DNA of 32,622 nucleotides from Pyrodictiaceae archaeon (GTDB taxonomy: Archaea; Thermoproteota; Thermoprotei_A; Sulfolobales; WANQ01), in contig WANQ01000026.1 in the NCBI GenBank assembly GCA_015521735.1, forward strand, positions 1-32,622, written 5' to 3'. The position numbers were made by a program, and so were the translations under genes. Of the stretch, positions 1 through 8,582 are shown one piece after another (position 1 is the first letter of the stretch; the number at the start of each line of letters is the position of its first letter). The notes beneath the pieces were generated by a model. That model did not search any database. It was not told the DNA's origin and saw nothing but the letters and a program-made list of their open reading frames with translations.

Positions 1-2
1 GG

Positions 3-203
3 GTTACAATTGATAAGGCTACTGATTTGTGGATGTATTTTGTATTTATCTTAATATTATCCATAATTATTGCAGGAGGCTATGGCTTTCTAGAAATTAA
101 TGATGAGATTTTAGGTTTTATTAAAGGTCTAGGTATTTCAGCACTAGCTCTTGTTGCAATATATGTGTTATCGTGGATCAAGGTGTACAAAGCCCACAGC
201 TAA
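3..203 (+). CDS. C-terminal part of a small integral membrane protein
   Basis: An open frame enters from the left edge and stops at TAA 201-203, giving 66 residues; the start lies outside the window. Two hydrophobic stretches, roughly residues 9-25 and 39-59, are separated by a short polar loop (EINDEI), so at least two membrane helices are present, with a short Lys/His tail. It ends 10 bp before a small XRE regulator. Such pairs of a small DUF2178-like membrane protein and a compact XRE regulator are common in archaea; assignment to that family is inference from context and size. Function unknown. Confidence 0.6.
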   Translation, partial: VTIDKATDLWMYFVFILILSIIIAGGYGFLEINDEILGFIKGLGISALALVAIYVLSWIKVYKAHS

Positions 204-212
204 CGATGGTGA

Positions 213-473
213 ATGTTCTTGGGATGTCAGGATAAAGTAATTGTACGGTTACGCGAAGTTAGGGCAAGATATGGAGTAAGTCAAGAGAAACTAGCTGAGA
301 GCGTTGGAGTTACGAGGCAAACAATAATAGCAATAGAGAGGGGAAAGTACTTACCATCTCTAAAATTAGCTCTTAAAATAGCAAGATACTTTAACTTAAG
401 AGTAGAAGATATATTCCAGCTAGAATCATGCAATGATAACGAAAACAACAGCCAAGTGGATACCAGCAATTAA
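213..473 (+). CDS. Small XRE-family HTH transcriptional regulator
   Basis: The protein of up to 86 residues is almost entirely one Cro/CI-type helix-turn-helix: RLREVRARYGVSQEKLAE is helices 1-2 and VTRQTIIAIERGKYLPS is the recognition helix and following turn, then the LALKIARYFNLRVEDIF signature seen in stand-alone archaeal and bacterial regulators of this type. A short acidic Asn-rich tail follows. The family usually begins near the VRLRE segment, so the ATG used here may be slightly too far upstream (TTG at 219 is an alternative). It lies 10 bp after the membrane protein gene and probably shares its transcript. Target unknown; autoregulation is a guess. Confidence 0.85.
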   Translation: MFLGCQDKVIVRLREVRARYGVSQEKLAESVGVTRQTIIAIERGKYLPSLKLALKIARYFNLRVEDIFQLESCNDNENNSQVDTSN

Positions 474-1049
474 TAAAGTGATTCAATGTAAGTGAAGACC
501 GTATTATCAATATAGTAAAGTAATTATGGAGGTTAACGAGATTAGGGTTGTCGATGAAGGCATGATTAGGAATATAGGCACTGATCATAAACTGTGTTTA
601 AGCACTTATCTTGAATTATATTGCTAATGATTTTAGACATTCATAAAATAGAGAATGTGAATGTTAATAAACTTATTTTAAGAATTAAGAAGGCATGAAT
701 AGTAGGATCAAGGAGTTGAACAATACATGTCGGATAGGGAGAAATGTTGTTGAGCAATCTTGATACTGTTATAGTTGTGGCTAGTATTAGTTGTGATCTT
801 GGGCTAAATATAATTATCACATGAGTCTAGTACGGAGGAGGTTATTGTTGTCGGGATGTGAATAAAGATTTTGTACTTTCTCGGGATGTTTAAGATATTG
901 CTATTGGATGTAGATGCTATATTTGCTGGTATTCTAATGAAGGAGGTATTGTCTAGTACAAAATGTAAGGTTATGTTCTTGTCTTGTCGTGTATTGGGAA
1001 AAAGAGGTATTTATGACGTTTATTTAGATGTAATGTATTAAGCATGTAG
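474..1049. other. Gene-poor stretch with short plus-strand ORF fragments
   Basis: No convincing gene is seen. Four short plus-strand frames follow one another in changing phase: 526-627 (33 residues, ATG preceded by no clear SD), 627-698 (23 residues, TAATG overlap), 744-824 (26 residues) and 886-1041 (51 residues, starting MFKILLLDVDAIF). None is recognisable. They may be remains of decayed genes or chance. The plus strand is markedly G/T-rich here (741-800 by hand count: A14 C5 G15 T26). Confidence 0.5.
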
Positions 1050-1802
<753 letters not shown>

Positions 1803-1832
1803 TTAAATGTGTATTTTATTGGTACTTAAGGG

Positions 1833-2999
1833 TTAATCGTGTTCTTCTCCACTTAGCATTTCGCTGTGCTTTACTTTTACTTCGTATTCTTTTGCTTCGT
1901 AGAATCTGCCTTTAAGTTTCTCTAGTACTTGTGGTAGTGTTGTATACTCCATTTCTTCGGGTCCTAGACGGTGTGGCATGAATGGTCCATGGCGTCTCAT
2001 GTAGTCTGCTATTTGTTGTGCTAGTCTTCTTGTTTCATCGAATGCTGGGTCGTCGAATAGGTCTGCTGGTCCTATTAGTCTTCCATTCTTTATTTGGAAT
2101 CCTAATGCTATTACTCTTGGTGGGCCATCAAATCTTGTACACTTAGCGTATTTCTGTGGTACCGGCATTAGTGGTCCGTGATGGCTTCCCCTCATCCATC
2201 CTGCTACTAGGTGTGGGAATGAGAAGGGTTCTAGTATTTCTCCTACTGCTGGTAGTCCATGCTGAGCACGTACTATCATTACTGGGTCGTCTTTGCCTAC
2301 GTATTTTCCTGCTATTAGGTTTAATCTCTCAGTACTAACTACTGCTGCTAGTAGATTATCTGATTTACGATATACTCTTTTTATAACATATCTTGATGGT
2401 GTACCTATTAAAGCTAGTACATCATATGTTTCTTCTGGTGTATTTAGTTTTACTGCTTTTCCTTCTATTACGTCGTATATTTCGAATACAAATCCTTCAT
2501 GCATTCTTGGATCTATTACTAGTCCTGCTGTATTAAACGGGTCTGCAAATATTCTAAATAGTGGTAGGTTAAATGCTCCAGGCTCCGTTTTATCAGCCAT
2601 GAATATGACTACTGGTTCTGAGGGTCTCTCAATAATCTCCATTTCCGCGACTCCTGGGCCAAGTCCACGTACATTTCCTGAGAATGCTTCAGTTAACAAG
2701 TCTTGGCCAGCTGCATATAGTCCTAGTTCTTTAGCTACTTCTGCTGCCTTCTTGAAAGCATCCCAAGCTAATCCATGTATTTCTGGACTGTCTACTCCCT
2801 TTCTATGCGTCATTATTAACTCTAGGTCGTCGCCTACATGTGTTACGTAGAAGTCAATTATTGTGCCCTTTCTCTTTGCTTCAGCTAATACTTTGCTAGC
2901 AGCAGCGAGGGTGTCTGGGTGTGTTATGTGGTGTCCTGCAAGAGAGCCTATATCAGCTTTTATGACGCTTAGAGTTATTCTTTTTTCTTCTTGACTCAT
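1833..2999 (-). CDS. fbp: Bifunctional fructose-1,6-bisphosphate aldolase/phosphatase (FBPase class V)
   Basis: Makes fructose 6-phosphate from triose phosphates in one enzyme, by condensation to FBP and then dephosphorylation; this makes gluconeogenesis unidirectional in many archaea. The 388-residue protein has the expected Mg-binding elements (IKADIGSLAGHH near residues 13-24, GDDLEL, FMADKTEPGAFN near 133-144). Y233-x-x-K236 and Y352 keep the spacing of Tyr229, Lys232 (Schiff base) and Tyr348 described for the Thermoproteus enzyme, with a constant offset of four residues. ATG 2997-2999 follows a purine-rich GGGGAAGG element. Downstream on the same strand is tpiA; both sides support a gluconeogenic lifestyle, as does the PEP carboxykinase gene at 24-26 kb. 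Confidence 0.97.
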   Translation of the reverse strand: MSQEEKRITLSVIKADIGSLAGHHITHPDTLAAASKVLAEAKRKGTIIDFYVTHVGDDLELIMTHRKGVDSPEIHGLAWDAFKKAAEVAKELGLYAAGQDLLTEAFSGNVRGLGPGVAEMEIIERPSEPVVIFMADKTEPGAFNLPLFRIFADPFNTAGLVIDPRMHEGFVFEIYDVIEGKAVKLNTPEETYDVLALIGTPSRYVIKRVYRKSDNLLAAVVSTERLNLIAGKYVGKDDPVMIVRAQHGLPAVGEILEPFSFPHLVAGWMRGSHHGPLMPVPQKYAKCTRFDGPPRVIALGFQIKNGRLIGPADLFDDPAFDETRRLAQQIADYMRRHGPFMPHRLGPEEMEYTTLPQVLEKLKGRFYEAKEYEVKVKHSEMLSGEEHD

Positions 3000-3065
3000 G
3001 GTTTATCCTTCCCCATAAAATGTATATTATCCTTGTATTTCTTGATTCTACTTTTCGTGAGGGGT

Positions 3066-3080
3066 GGTTAAATATTTTTC
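3066..3080 (-). promoter_or_regulatory. Probable TATA/BRE promoter of fbp
   Basis: Read on the minus strand this is an A/T-rich box GAAAAATATTTAACC about 70 bp before the fbp ATG, matching an archaeal BRE-TATA element and leaving a leader of roughly 45 nt. Seen by eye only. Confidence 0.45.
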
Positions 3081-3143
3081 ACATATTAGTCATTACAGAA
3101 CTGGGGGATTAGTGGGAAATGATTATTGTCTACTGTTTCAATA

Positions 3144-4970
3144 CTACTCTTCCTCTAGTTCAGGTTTTATTGGTATGTAATAATATTCACCTATACTCTT
3201 TTGATACCTATCTAGATAGCTTCCTTCCTTGTTTACACGGGGTCTGCCTGTCTGTGGATCACGTCTAAACGTTATTCCTAGATCCTTAAGGAACATATTC
3301 ATTGATGTACGTAGTGGTAATGGTTTTGTAGCTTCACCATGGACTCCTGGCTCACCTTTGAACACCATTATTTTGTCGCTTATATAGTCTTGTATGCTTA
3401 CATCGTGTTCTACTACAAATGCTAGTGCTTCTTTTTCTTCAACTATTTTTCTAAGTACTTTAGCTACTGTTAGACGTTCCTCAACGTCTAGGTACGCTGA
3501 TGGTTCATCTAGTAGGTATATGTCGGCTTGTTTTATAAGGCAGGATGCTATGGCTAGTTTTTGTAGTTCTCCTCCACTTAAGTCGGAAGCATTTTGATCT
3601 AGTAGTTTATTTAATCTTAACTTGCGGATGACTTCTGAGTACAACCAGCTTGTAGGGTTGAGGGCGTCAGGATTTGCTTCTTTTAAGATTTTTCTAACAG
3701 TTCCATCAAACATTTTTGGTGAGACATATTGTGGTTTATAGCTTATAGTGTACTTGGTGTTTCTTCCACTTATTTCTCCTTTTTCAGGCTTTAATTCTCC
3801 TGCTAGTATGCGTACAAATGTTGTTTTACCTATTCCGTTTGGGCCTAAGAGTCCGATTACTTCACCTTTATTAGCTTTGCCGGCTTCAACTTTAAGTGAG
3901 AACTCGCCTAGCTTTTTTTCAATGTTAGTCCATTTAATAGCTTCTTCTTGTTTCTTAGTAACTTGTTTTTCGTGTCCATAGACATGGAATTTTATGGGCT
4001 CACTACGTATTCTCATGTTTTCTGCTGGTAGGTATCCTTCTAGGAAATAGTTTATGCCATTCTTAGTACTATAGGGTTTTGAGACTATGCCGTAGACTCC
4101 TGGCTCACCGTATATTACAGTTACTAGGTCGGAGAGATAGTCTAGTACAGCTAAGTCGTGTTCTACGACTATTACGTAATTGTTTTTACTGGCCAGGTAT
4201 TTCCTAATTATTTTAGCCATACGTATTCTTTCACGTACATCTAGGTAGCTACTCGGCTCATCGAATAAATATACATTAGCGTCTTTGCTTATAGTTGCCG
4301 CTATTAGAAGCTTTTGTAGTTCACCCCCACTTATGACATTTATTTTTCTATCCCATATTTTGGTAAGACCTATTTCTTCAGCTATCTCCTTAGCTATACC
4401 TTTATCGTCGGCCTTTAACAGTAGTTCCCCTACAGTTCCTTTAATAAAGCGTGGAACTAATTCTACATATTGTATTTTATGGGCTACTCTCATCTTACCT
4501 GCTGATAAGTCTTTGAAGTAGTTTTGTAGCTCGGTTCCTCTGAAGTACTTCACCACTTCGCTCCATTCAACATCTTTTTCATAATTACCTAGGTTAGGTT
4601 TTAATTCTCCTGCTAGTATCCTAAGGGAGGTTGTTTTACCACTTCCATTCTTACCTATAATTCCAAGTATTTTGCCTTTTACAGGTGTAGGTAGTCCATA
4701 GAGTTTGAAAGCGTTTTTCCCATAGCGGTGAACTACTTTTCGCTCCCATTCATCTGGTAGGTTTACTATGGTAATTGCTTTGTAGGGGCACTTCTTTACA
4801 CATATGCCACATCCAATACATGTTTCCTCATGTATAACTACGTATTTTCTTGATTCATGCAGTTCTATTGCTATCTTTCTTCTCCTATTTAATGGGCAAA
4901 ATCTAATACATTCTAAATTGCATTTACTAGGTTTACATAGATCCTTGTCTACGACAGCTACTCTAACCAT
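3144..4970 (-). CDS. abcE1: ABCE1/Rli1 ribosome-recycling ATPase
   Basis: Splits ribosomes after termination, using two ABC ATPase domains and an N-terminal iron-sulfur domain. The N-terminus has Cys-rich segments for two [4Fe-4S] clusters, including CIGCGICVKKCP. Two nucleotide-binding domains follow in order: Walker A GKNGSGKTT, signature SGGELQKLLIA, Walker B YLFDEPSSYLD; then Walker A GPNGIGKTT, signature SGGELQKLAIA, Walker B YLLDEPSAYLD. Length about 608 residues is normal. I start at the second ATG (4970, MVRVAVVD) because the family begins this way and a TATA-like box lies 26 bp upstream, as expected for a leaderless mRNA; the ATG at 4979 would add MII. Confidence 0.97.
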   Translation of the reverse strand: MVRVAVVDKDLCKPSKCNLECIRFCPLNRRRKIAIELHESRKYVVIHEETCIGCGICVKKCPYKAITIVNLPDEWERKVVHRYGKNAFKLYGLPTPVKGKILGIIGKNGSGKTTSLRILAGELKPNLGNYEKDVEWSEVVKYFRGTELQNYFKDLSAGKMRVAHKIQYVELVPRFIKGTVGELLLKADDKGIAKEIAEEIGLTKIWDRKINVISGGELQKLLIAATISKDANVYLFDEPSSYLDVRERIRMAKIIRKYLASKNNYVIVVEHDLAVLDYLSDLVTVIYGEPGVYGIVSKPYSTKNGINYFLEGYLPAENMRIRSEPIKFHVYGHEKQVTKKQEEAIKWTNIEKKLGEFSLKVEAGKANKGEVIGLLGPNGIGKTTFVRILAGELKPEKGEISGRNTKYTISYKPQYVSPKMFDGTVRKILKEANPDALNPTSWLYSEVIRKLRLNKLLDQNASDLSGGELQKLAIASCLIKQADIYLLDEPSAYLDVEERLTVAKVLRKIVEEKEALAFVVEHDVSIQDYISDKIMVFKGEPGVHGEATKPLPLRTSMNMFLKDLGITFRRDPQTGRPRVNKEGSYLDRYQKSIGEYYYIPIKPELEEE

Positions 4971-4990
4971 TATTATCATCTATGGAATGT

Positions 4991-5000
4991 CGTTATATGT
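4991..5000 (-). promoter_or_regulatory. TATA box of the ABCE1 gene
   Basis: On the minus strand ACATATAACG is centred about 26 bp before the ATG at 4970. This spacing would place transcription initiation at or next to that ATG, suggesting a leaderless transcript and supporting the shorter start. Confidence 0.5.
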
Positions 5001-5053
5001 TTAGGTTTAAGAAGTTTATTAAGTCTTGTGAACTAAATTCTAATGAAGATATA

Positions 5054-5113
5054 AGCTATGATGAGTGGTGACGGCTCTGAATAAGTGATGTGTATTAATC
5101 TGGCTCTGAGCTG
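5054..5113 (+). ncRNA. C/D box guide sRNA (2'-O-methylation), candidate
   Basis: All elements of an archaeal C/D sRNA occur in order in 60 nt: C box ATGATGA 5058-5064; 12-nt guide 5065-5076 (GTGGTGACGGCT); D' box CTGA 5077-5080; 4-nt spacer; C' box GTGATGT 5085-5091 (one mismatch to RTGATGA); 14-nt guide 5092-5105; D box CTGA 5106-5109. The flanks AGC (5054-5056) and GCT (5110-5112) can pair as the terminal stem. By the N+5 rule the methylated residues would be a G opposite C5072 and an A opposite T5101. It fills the gap between the Cgi121 and ABCE1 genes but on the opposite strand. Targets were not identified. Confidence 0.8.
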
Positions 5114-5116
5114 CAA

Positions 5117-5662
5117 TCACTTCAATATCGTTAACGCTATCTTAGTTAACATCGTTAGTTCTAAGTCATTGACGTCCTCGCTTAAATCTATGTCATATAG
5201 TTCCTTAATACGTTTTAAATTAGGTAAGCATTTGCTAAAAGGCTCTTGTATGTTACTGAGTATTTTCCATAGGTTTTCTTTAAGATACTCTAGTTCTCTA
5301 CTACTATAACTAGCCAATACAATGCATGCATTTTCCTTAGGCCTAGCACCTACAAGTTCTATGGCTTCTTTTATTTGTCTTGTAGCAGAGAGATAGAGTA
5401 AAAATTCCATTGCAGGGTTTTTGGCTATGGCTAAGTCTTCTGTATGTGCCTTTAATGCAAGTGCAGCAGCCAGCTTCACCTGTCTTTCAGTGCAGTAGGC
5501 GTTTTCTCTAATTACCTGTATAAATCTATTCTTATTTGAAAGTTCTTGGATGTGGTTGAATATCTTTTCTAATGCTTTGCTTGATGGGGTCTCTAGTTTA
5601 ACAAGTTCTACTTTAACATTATTGATGTAGTTGACTATTTTGCTTACTTCTTCTTGAGACAA
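5117..5662 (-). CDS. cgi121: KEOPS complex subunit Cgi121
   Basis: Cgi121 binds Bud32 and the tRNA 3' end in the KEOPS complex, which makes the N6-threonylcarbamoyl-adenosine at position 37. The 181-residue protein carries the family core near residues 60-115: AYCTERQVKLAAALA, then AKNPAMEFLLYLSATRQI and IKEAIELVGARP, the usual helix-turn and 'Leu-(Ser/Ala)-x-x-Arg-Gln-Ile' pattern. The remaining C-terminal part is less conserved. The first ATG lies 44 nt inside the preceding phosphoribosyltransferase gene; a later start is possible but none is better. Same strand as the PRTase, Ubl and S17e genes, probably one operon. Confidence 0.85.
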   Translation of the reverse strand: MSQEEVSKIVNYINNVKVELVKLETPSSKALEKIFNHIQELSNKNRFIQVIRENAYCTERQVKLAAALALKAHTEDLAIAKNPAMEFLLYLSATRQIKEAIELVGARPKENACIVLASYSSRELEYLKENLWKILSNIQEPFSKCLPNLKRIKELYDIDLSEDVNDLELTMLTKIALTILK

Positions 5663-6221
5663 GGGATGCGATCCTCTTTATCTGTTCTAAGCTTATGTTT
5701 GTTTGTTTGGATACTTCAATTAGTAAGCTTTCATCAATTTTCCCGTTTGAATACTCTCTGGCTAGTTCAGCTTTTTCCCAAGGAAATATTATCCAAGCAT
5801 CTGTTATCTCGGCATAGAAGTCTGGTGTAAGGATAGTTGTTGGCTTAACGTATAGTGTTGCCGTATAGATATTTCTTGGACCATAGAGTCTAGTCATTTC
5901 CATGGCTATTGATAAGCTCTTACCCGTATCCGCTACATCATCTACAAGTAATACATTTTTATTTGTTATATCAAGTATTAAGGGATATATTATTATTGGT
6001 TGTTCTTTCCTTGTTTCAATGCTTTTGTAGAATTTTATACCTAGGACCCCTATTCTTTCTATTCCTAATAGATCTGCTATTATTCTAGCTGGTATCCATC
6101 CTCCTCTTAGAATAGCTATTACTGTGTCTACTTCTATACCTTTATCTATTATTTGTTCAGCAATTTTATATGATAACCTCTCTATATCGTCCCATGAAGG
6201 TGCAATGAATTTTTTCTTCAA
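5619..6221 (-). CDS. Purine-type phosphoribosyltransferase (type I PRTase)
   Basis: The 200-residue protein has the PRPP-binding loop LLVDDVADTGKS at residues 91-102 and the early ILRGGWIPARIIADLLG segment at about 37-53 that forms the PPi loop in xanthine-guanine-type enzymes, followed by a hood region IIFPWEKAELAREY near 154-167. This matches crenarchaeal Gpt-like purine salvage PRTases; whether guanine, xanthine or hypoxanthine is preferred cannot be read from sequence. Its extra C-terminal 30 residues are polar and basic. It starts 2 bp after the Ubl gene and overlaps cgi121 by 44 nt, indicating translational coupling in an operon. Confidence 0.9.
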   Translation of the reverse strand: MKKKFIAPSWDDIERLSYKIAEQIIDKGIEVDTVIAILRGGWIPARIIADLLGIERIGVLGIKFYKSIETRKEQPIIIYPLILDITNKNVLLVDDVADTGKSLSIAMEMTRLYGPRNIYTATLYVKPTTILTPDFYAEITDAWIIFPWEKAELAREYSNGKIDESLLIEVSKQTNISLEQIKRIASLVSRRSKQNSQLHQ

Positions 6222-6223
6222 TA

Positions 6224-6520
6224 TTAGCCACCGTGGTTTACAGGAATTATCTTTACTTCTATATCATTTCTTTTACTAATTTTTATTAACTCTTCCAGCG
6301 ATAGTGTTGAAGCTAAGTTTAAGTCTACATCATTTACTAAGACTATTATACCTGGATGAGGTTTAACCTTGTTACCTAGATCTAGAAACTGTTTTAGCTC
6401 AGAATACTTTTTAGCTATTTCTTTGAATACATCGCTTATATTGCTGTATTTCTTAGTTTCTAACTCTATGGTTTTATTTATGTTTACTCCTGCTAATCCT
6501 TTTATGATTATCTTAGTCAA
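6224..6520 (-). CDS. Ubiquitin-like (MoaD/ThiS/SAMP/Urm1-type) protein ending in Gly-Gly
   Basis: A 98-residue beta-grasp-like protein: KIIIKGLAGVN and KTIELETKKY form the likely first hairpin, ISDVFKEIAKKY the central helix, and the chain ends in VNHGG, the exposed diglycine tail that E1-like enzymes adenylate. In archaea such proteins serve as sulfur carriers (tRNA thiolation, molybdopterin) or as protein modifiers (SAMP/Urm1). No E1 or sulfurtransferase gene is in view. I start at TTG 6520 because an SD (GGAGG, 6532-6536) lies 11 nt before it; an in-frame ATG at 6550 would overlap S17e by 23 nt. The neighbours (Cgi121, S17e) favour a tRNA/translation role; that is inference. Confidence 0.75.
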   Translation of the reverse strand: MTKIIIKGLAGVNINKTIELETKKYSNISDVFKEIAKKYSELKQFLDLGNKVKPHPGIIVLVNDVDLNLASTLSLEELIKISKRNDIEVKIIPVNHGG

Positions 6521-6527
6521 GGGTATT

Positions 6528-6740
6528 TTATCCTCCTTGTTGGGCTTCAAGTCTTTTCTTAATCTTAATTAAGTGTGTTATGTAGCCTGCTATTTGGTTT
6601 CTAACTTTCTTTGAGTCAACTGATATTAGTTGTTTAACCATTTGTTTGTTGTGCTCAAAATCTTCATTAAATAAGTCTGGATACATTGATAACAGTTTCC
6701 TTGCTGTCCGTTTTACTAAGCTTGTTCTGACTTTGCCCAC
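6528..6740 (-). CDS. rps17e: 30S ribosomal protein S17e
   Basis: The 70-residue protein matches archaeal S17e over its full length: MGKVRTSLVKRTARKLL, then LFNEDFEHNKQMV and SKKVRNQIAGYITHL, followed by a basic C-terminus. It is a structural protein of the small subunit shared by archaea and eukaryotes. It is the first gene of the minus-strand operon S17e - Ubl - PRTase - Cgi121. Its last two codons, both Gly, are also part of the SD (GGAGGA) of the next gene, so the GG end should not be read as a ubiquitin-like tail. The gap to the divergent thermosome gene is 156 bp. Confidence 0.95.
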   Translation of the reverse strand: MGKVRTSLVKRTARKLLSMYPDLFNEDFEHNKQMVKQLISVDSKKVRNQIAGYITHLIKIKKRLEAQQGG

Positions 6741-6843
6741 AGTACCTGCACCTTCTCCTTAGGCTTGTTGCTGTATGTGGATATGGATAGTTCAAAGTTT
6801 TAAGTCTTAATGAATTCGTTCAACTATTTTATTAATGGTAAGC

Positions 6844-6890
6844 TTTATATAGAAGCTCTCACACCAAGAGACCCGGATCATTGTGGGTGA
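6844..6890 (+). promoter_or_regulatory. Thermosome promoter TATA box and Shine-Dalgarno
   Basis: TATA box TTTATATA at 6844-6851 and SD GGTGA at 6886-6890, six nt before the ATG at 6897. Initiation about 25 bp after the box gives a short leader of about 20-25 nt. This GGTGA plus six-nt spacing is a useful reference for judging the odd start of the aMBF1 gene. Confidence 0.7.
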
Positions 6891-6896
6891 TAGGTT

Positions 6897-8537
6897 ATGG
6901 CAACGGAGCCTATGGGTATACCTGTATTAATACTTAAAGAAGGTACCCAGAGAACAGCTGGAAGAGATGCCTTAAGAGCAAATATAATGGCTGTTAGAGC
7001 CGTATCTGAGGTATTAAGAACAACATATGGTCCTCGTGGAATGGATAAAATGCTTGTTGATAGTCTAGGAGATGTTACTATAACTAATGATGGTGCAACC
7101 ATACTTGATAAAATGGACATTCAGCATCCAGCAGCTAAAATGCTAGTACAAATAGCTAAGGGTCAGGACGAAGAGGTAGGTGATGGTACTAAGACAGCTG
7201 TAATACTTGCTGGAGAACTATTACGTGAAGCAGAGTCCTTACTTGAAAAGAACATTCATCCAACGATAATAGTAAATGGTTATAAGAAGGCTATGGAGGA
7301 AGCGATAAACTACCTTTACAGTATAGCTGAAAAAATAAATGTTGAAGACGAGGAAGTGTTAAAGAAAGTCGCCATGACTGCATTAACAAGTAAGGCTGTA
7401 CATGGAGCAAGAGAACACTTAGCTAAGCTAGCAGTAAAAGCAGTAAGACAAGTAGCTGAGAAACGTGGGGACAAGTGGTACATAGATCTTGACAATGTAC
7501 AAGTAGTTAAAAAGCATGGCGGTAGTTTGCTTGATAGTCAGCTTGTTTATGGTATTGTGTTGGATAAGGAGGTTGTTCATCCTGGTATGCCTAGGAGAGT
7601 TGAGAAAGCAAAAATAGCACTACTAGACACACCACTAGAAGTAGAAAAACCAGAAATTGATGCAGAAATAAGGATAAGTGATCCATCACAGATCAAGAAG
7701 TTCCTAGAAGAAGAGGAGCAGATACTAAGCAATATGGTTGAAAAAATAGCAGGTGTTGGCGCTAATGTTGTTATTTGTCAGAAGGGTATTGATGATGTTG
7801 CACAACACTTCTTAGCAAAGAAGCAAATACTAGCAGTTAGAAGAGTAAAAAGAAGCGACATGGAAAAACTAGCAAGAGCAACAGGAGCAAGAATAGTAAC
7901 ACACATCGACGACTTGACACCCAATGATCTTGGAGAAGCAGAACTAGTAGAAGAGAGAAAGGTTGGCGAAGACAAGATGGTATTCATAGAAGGATGCAAG
8001 AACCCAAGATCAGTAAGTATTCTAATAAGAGGTGGACTAGAAAGACTTGTAGATGAAGCTGAACGTGCACTAAGAGATGCACTAAGTAGTGTAGCAGACA
8101 CTATAAGAGATGGTAGAATAGTAGCAGGCGGAGGAGCAGTAGAAATAGAACTAGCGAAGCATCTAAGAGAATTCTCAGCCAAATTCTCAGGTAAGGAACA
8201 ATTAGTAGTGCAAGCATTCGCCAAAGCCCTTGAAGGATTAGTAGCAGCACTAATAGAGAACGCAGGACACGATCCAGTAGAAAAATTAATAGAACTAAGA
8301 AGTAAACATGCAACACCAGAAGGTAAATGGTATGGCTTCAATGTATTTACAGGTAAAGTAGAAGACATGATGAAGCTAGGTGTAATAGAACCAGCAGCAG
8401 TTAAAGCCAACGCCATTAAGGCGGCTACAGAAGCAGCAACACTAATACTAAGAATTGACGATGTAATAGCAGCCTCAAGAACAGAGAAAGAAGAAGAAAA
8501 GAAAGGCAAGAAGGAAGAGGAAGAAAAAGAAGAATAA
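6897..8537 (+). CDS. Thermosome (group II chaperonin) subunit
   Basis: ATP-driven folding chaperonin subunit of the archaeal double ring. The 546-residue protein shows the nucleotide site [12 protein letters not shown] (residues 42-53), NDGATIL (64-70) and GDGTKT (95-100), and the late [13 protein letters not shown] motif; it ends in a Lys/Glu-rich tail (from about residue 528), as in thermosome alpha/beta/gamma chains. Which paralogue it is cannot be told alone. Codon use is patchy: codons 206-236 (7512-7604) and 286-301 (7752-7799) almost never end in A, while the intervening part does in most codons. It is transcribed divergently from the S17e operon. Confidence 0.97.
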   Translation: MATEPMGIPVLILKEGTQRTAGRDALRANIMAVRAVSEVLRTTYGPRGMDKMLVDSLGDVTITNDGATILDKMDIQHPAAKMLVQIAKGQDEEVGDGTKTAVILAGELLREAESLLEKNIHPTIIVNGYKKAMEEAINYLYSIAEKINVEDEEVLKKVAMTALTSKAVHGAREHLAKLAVKAVRQVAEKRGDKWYIDLDNVQVVKKHGGSLLDSQLVYGIVLDKEVVHPGMPRRVEKAKIALLDTPLEVEKPEIDAEIRISDPSQIKKFLEEEEQILSNMVEKIAGVGANVVICQKGIDDVAQHFLAKKQILAVRRVKRSDMEKLARATGARIVTHIDDLTPNDLGEAELVEERKVGEDKMVFIEGCKNPRSVSILIRGGLERLVDEAERALRDALSSVADTIRDGRIVAGGGAVEIELAKHLREFSAKFSGKEQLVVQAFAKALEGLVAALIENAGHDPVEKLIELRSKHATPEGKWYGFNVFTGKVEDMMKLGVIEPAAVKANAIKAATEAATLILRIDDVIAASRTEKEEEKKGKKEEEEKEE

Positions 8538-8582
8538 CATTAAAACAATATTAGTATGAAGTCACAATATTTAGCCCTACCA

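Noticed and set aside
2293-2850. 185-codon plus-strand frame inside fbp
   Set aside because: Antisense shadow of a fully conserved enzyme.
6528-6533. Gly-Gly end of S17e as a ubiquitin-like tail
   Set aside because: The two Gly codons coincide with the Shine-Dalgarno of the next gene, which explains them; S17e is not a beta-grasp protein.
7778-8509. 243-codon minus-strand frame inside the thermosome gene
   Set aside because: It is a Ser/Ala/Leu-rich mirror of a clear chaperonin gene and has no motif of its own.
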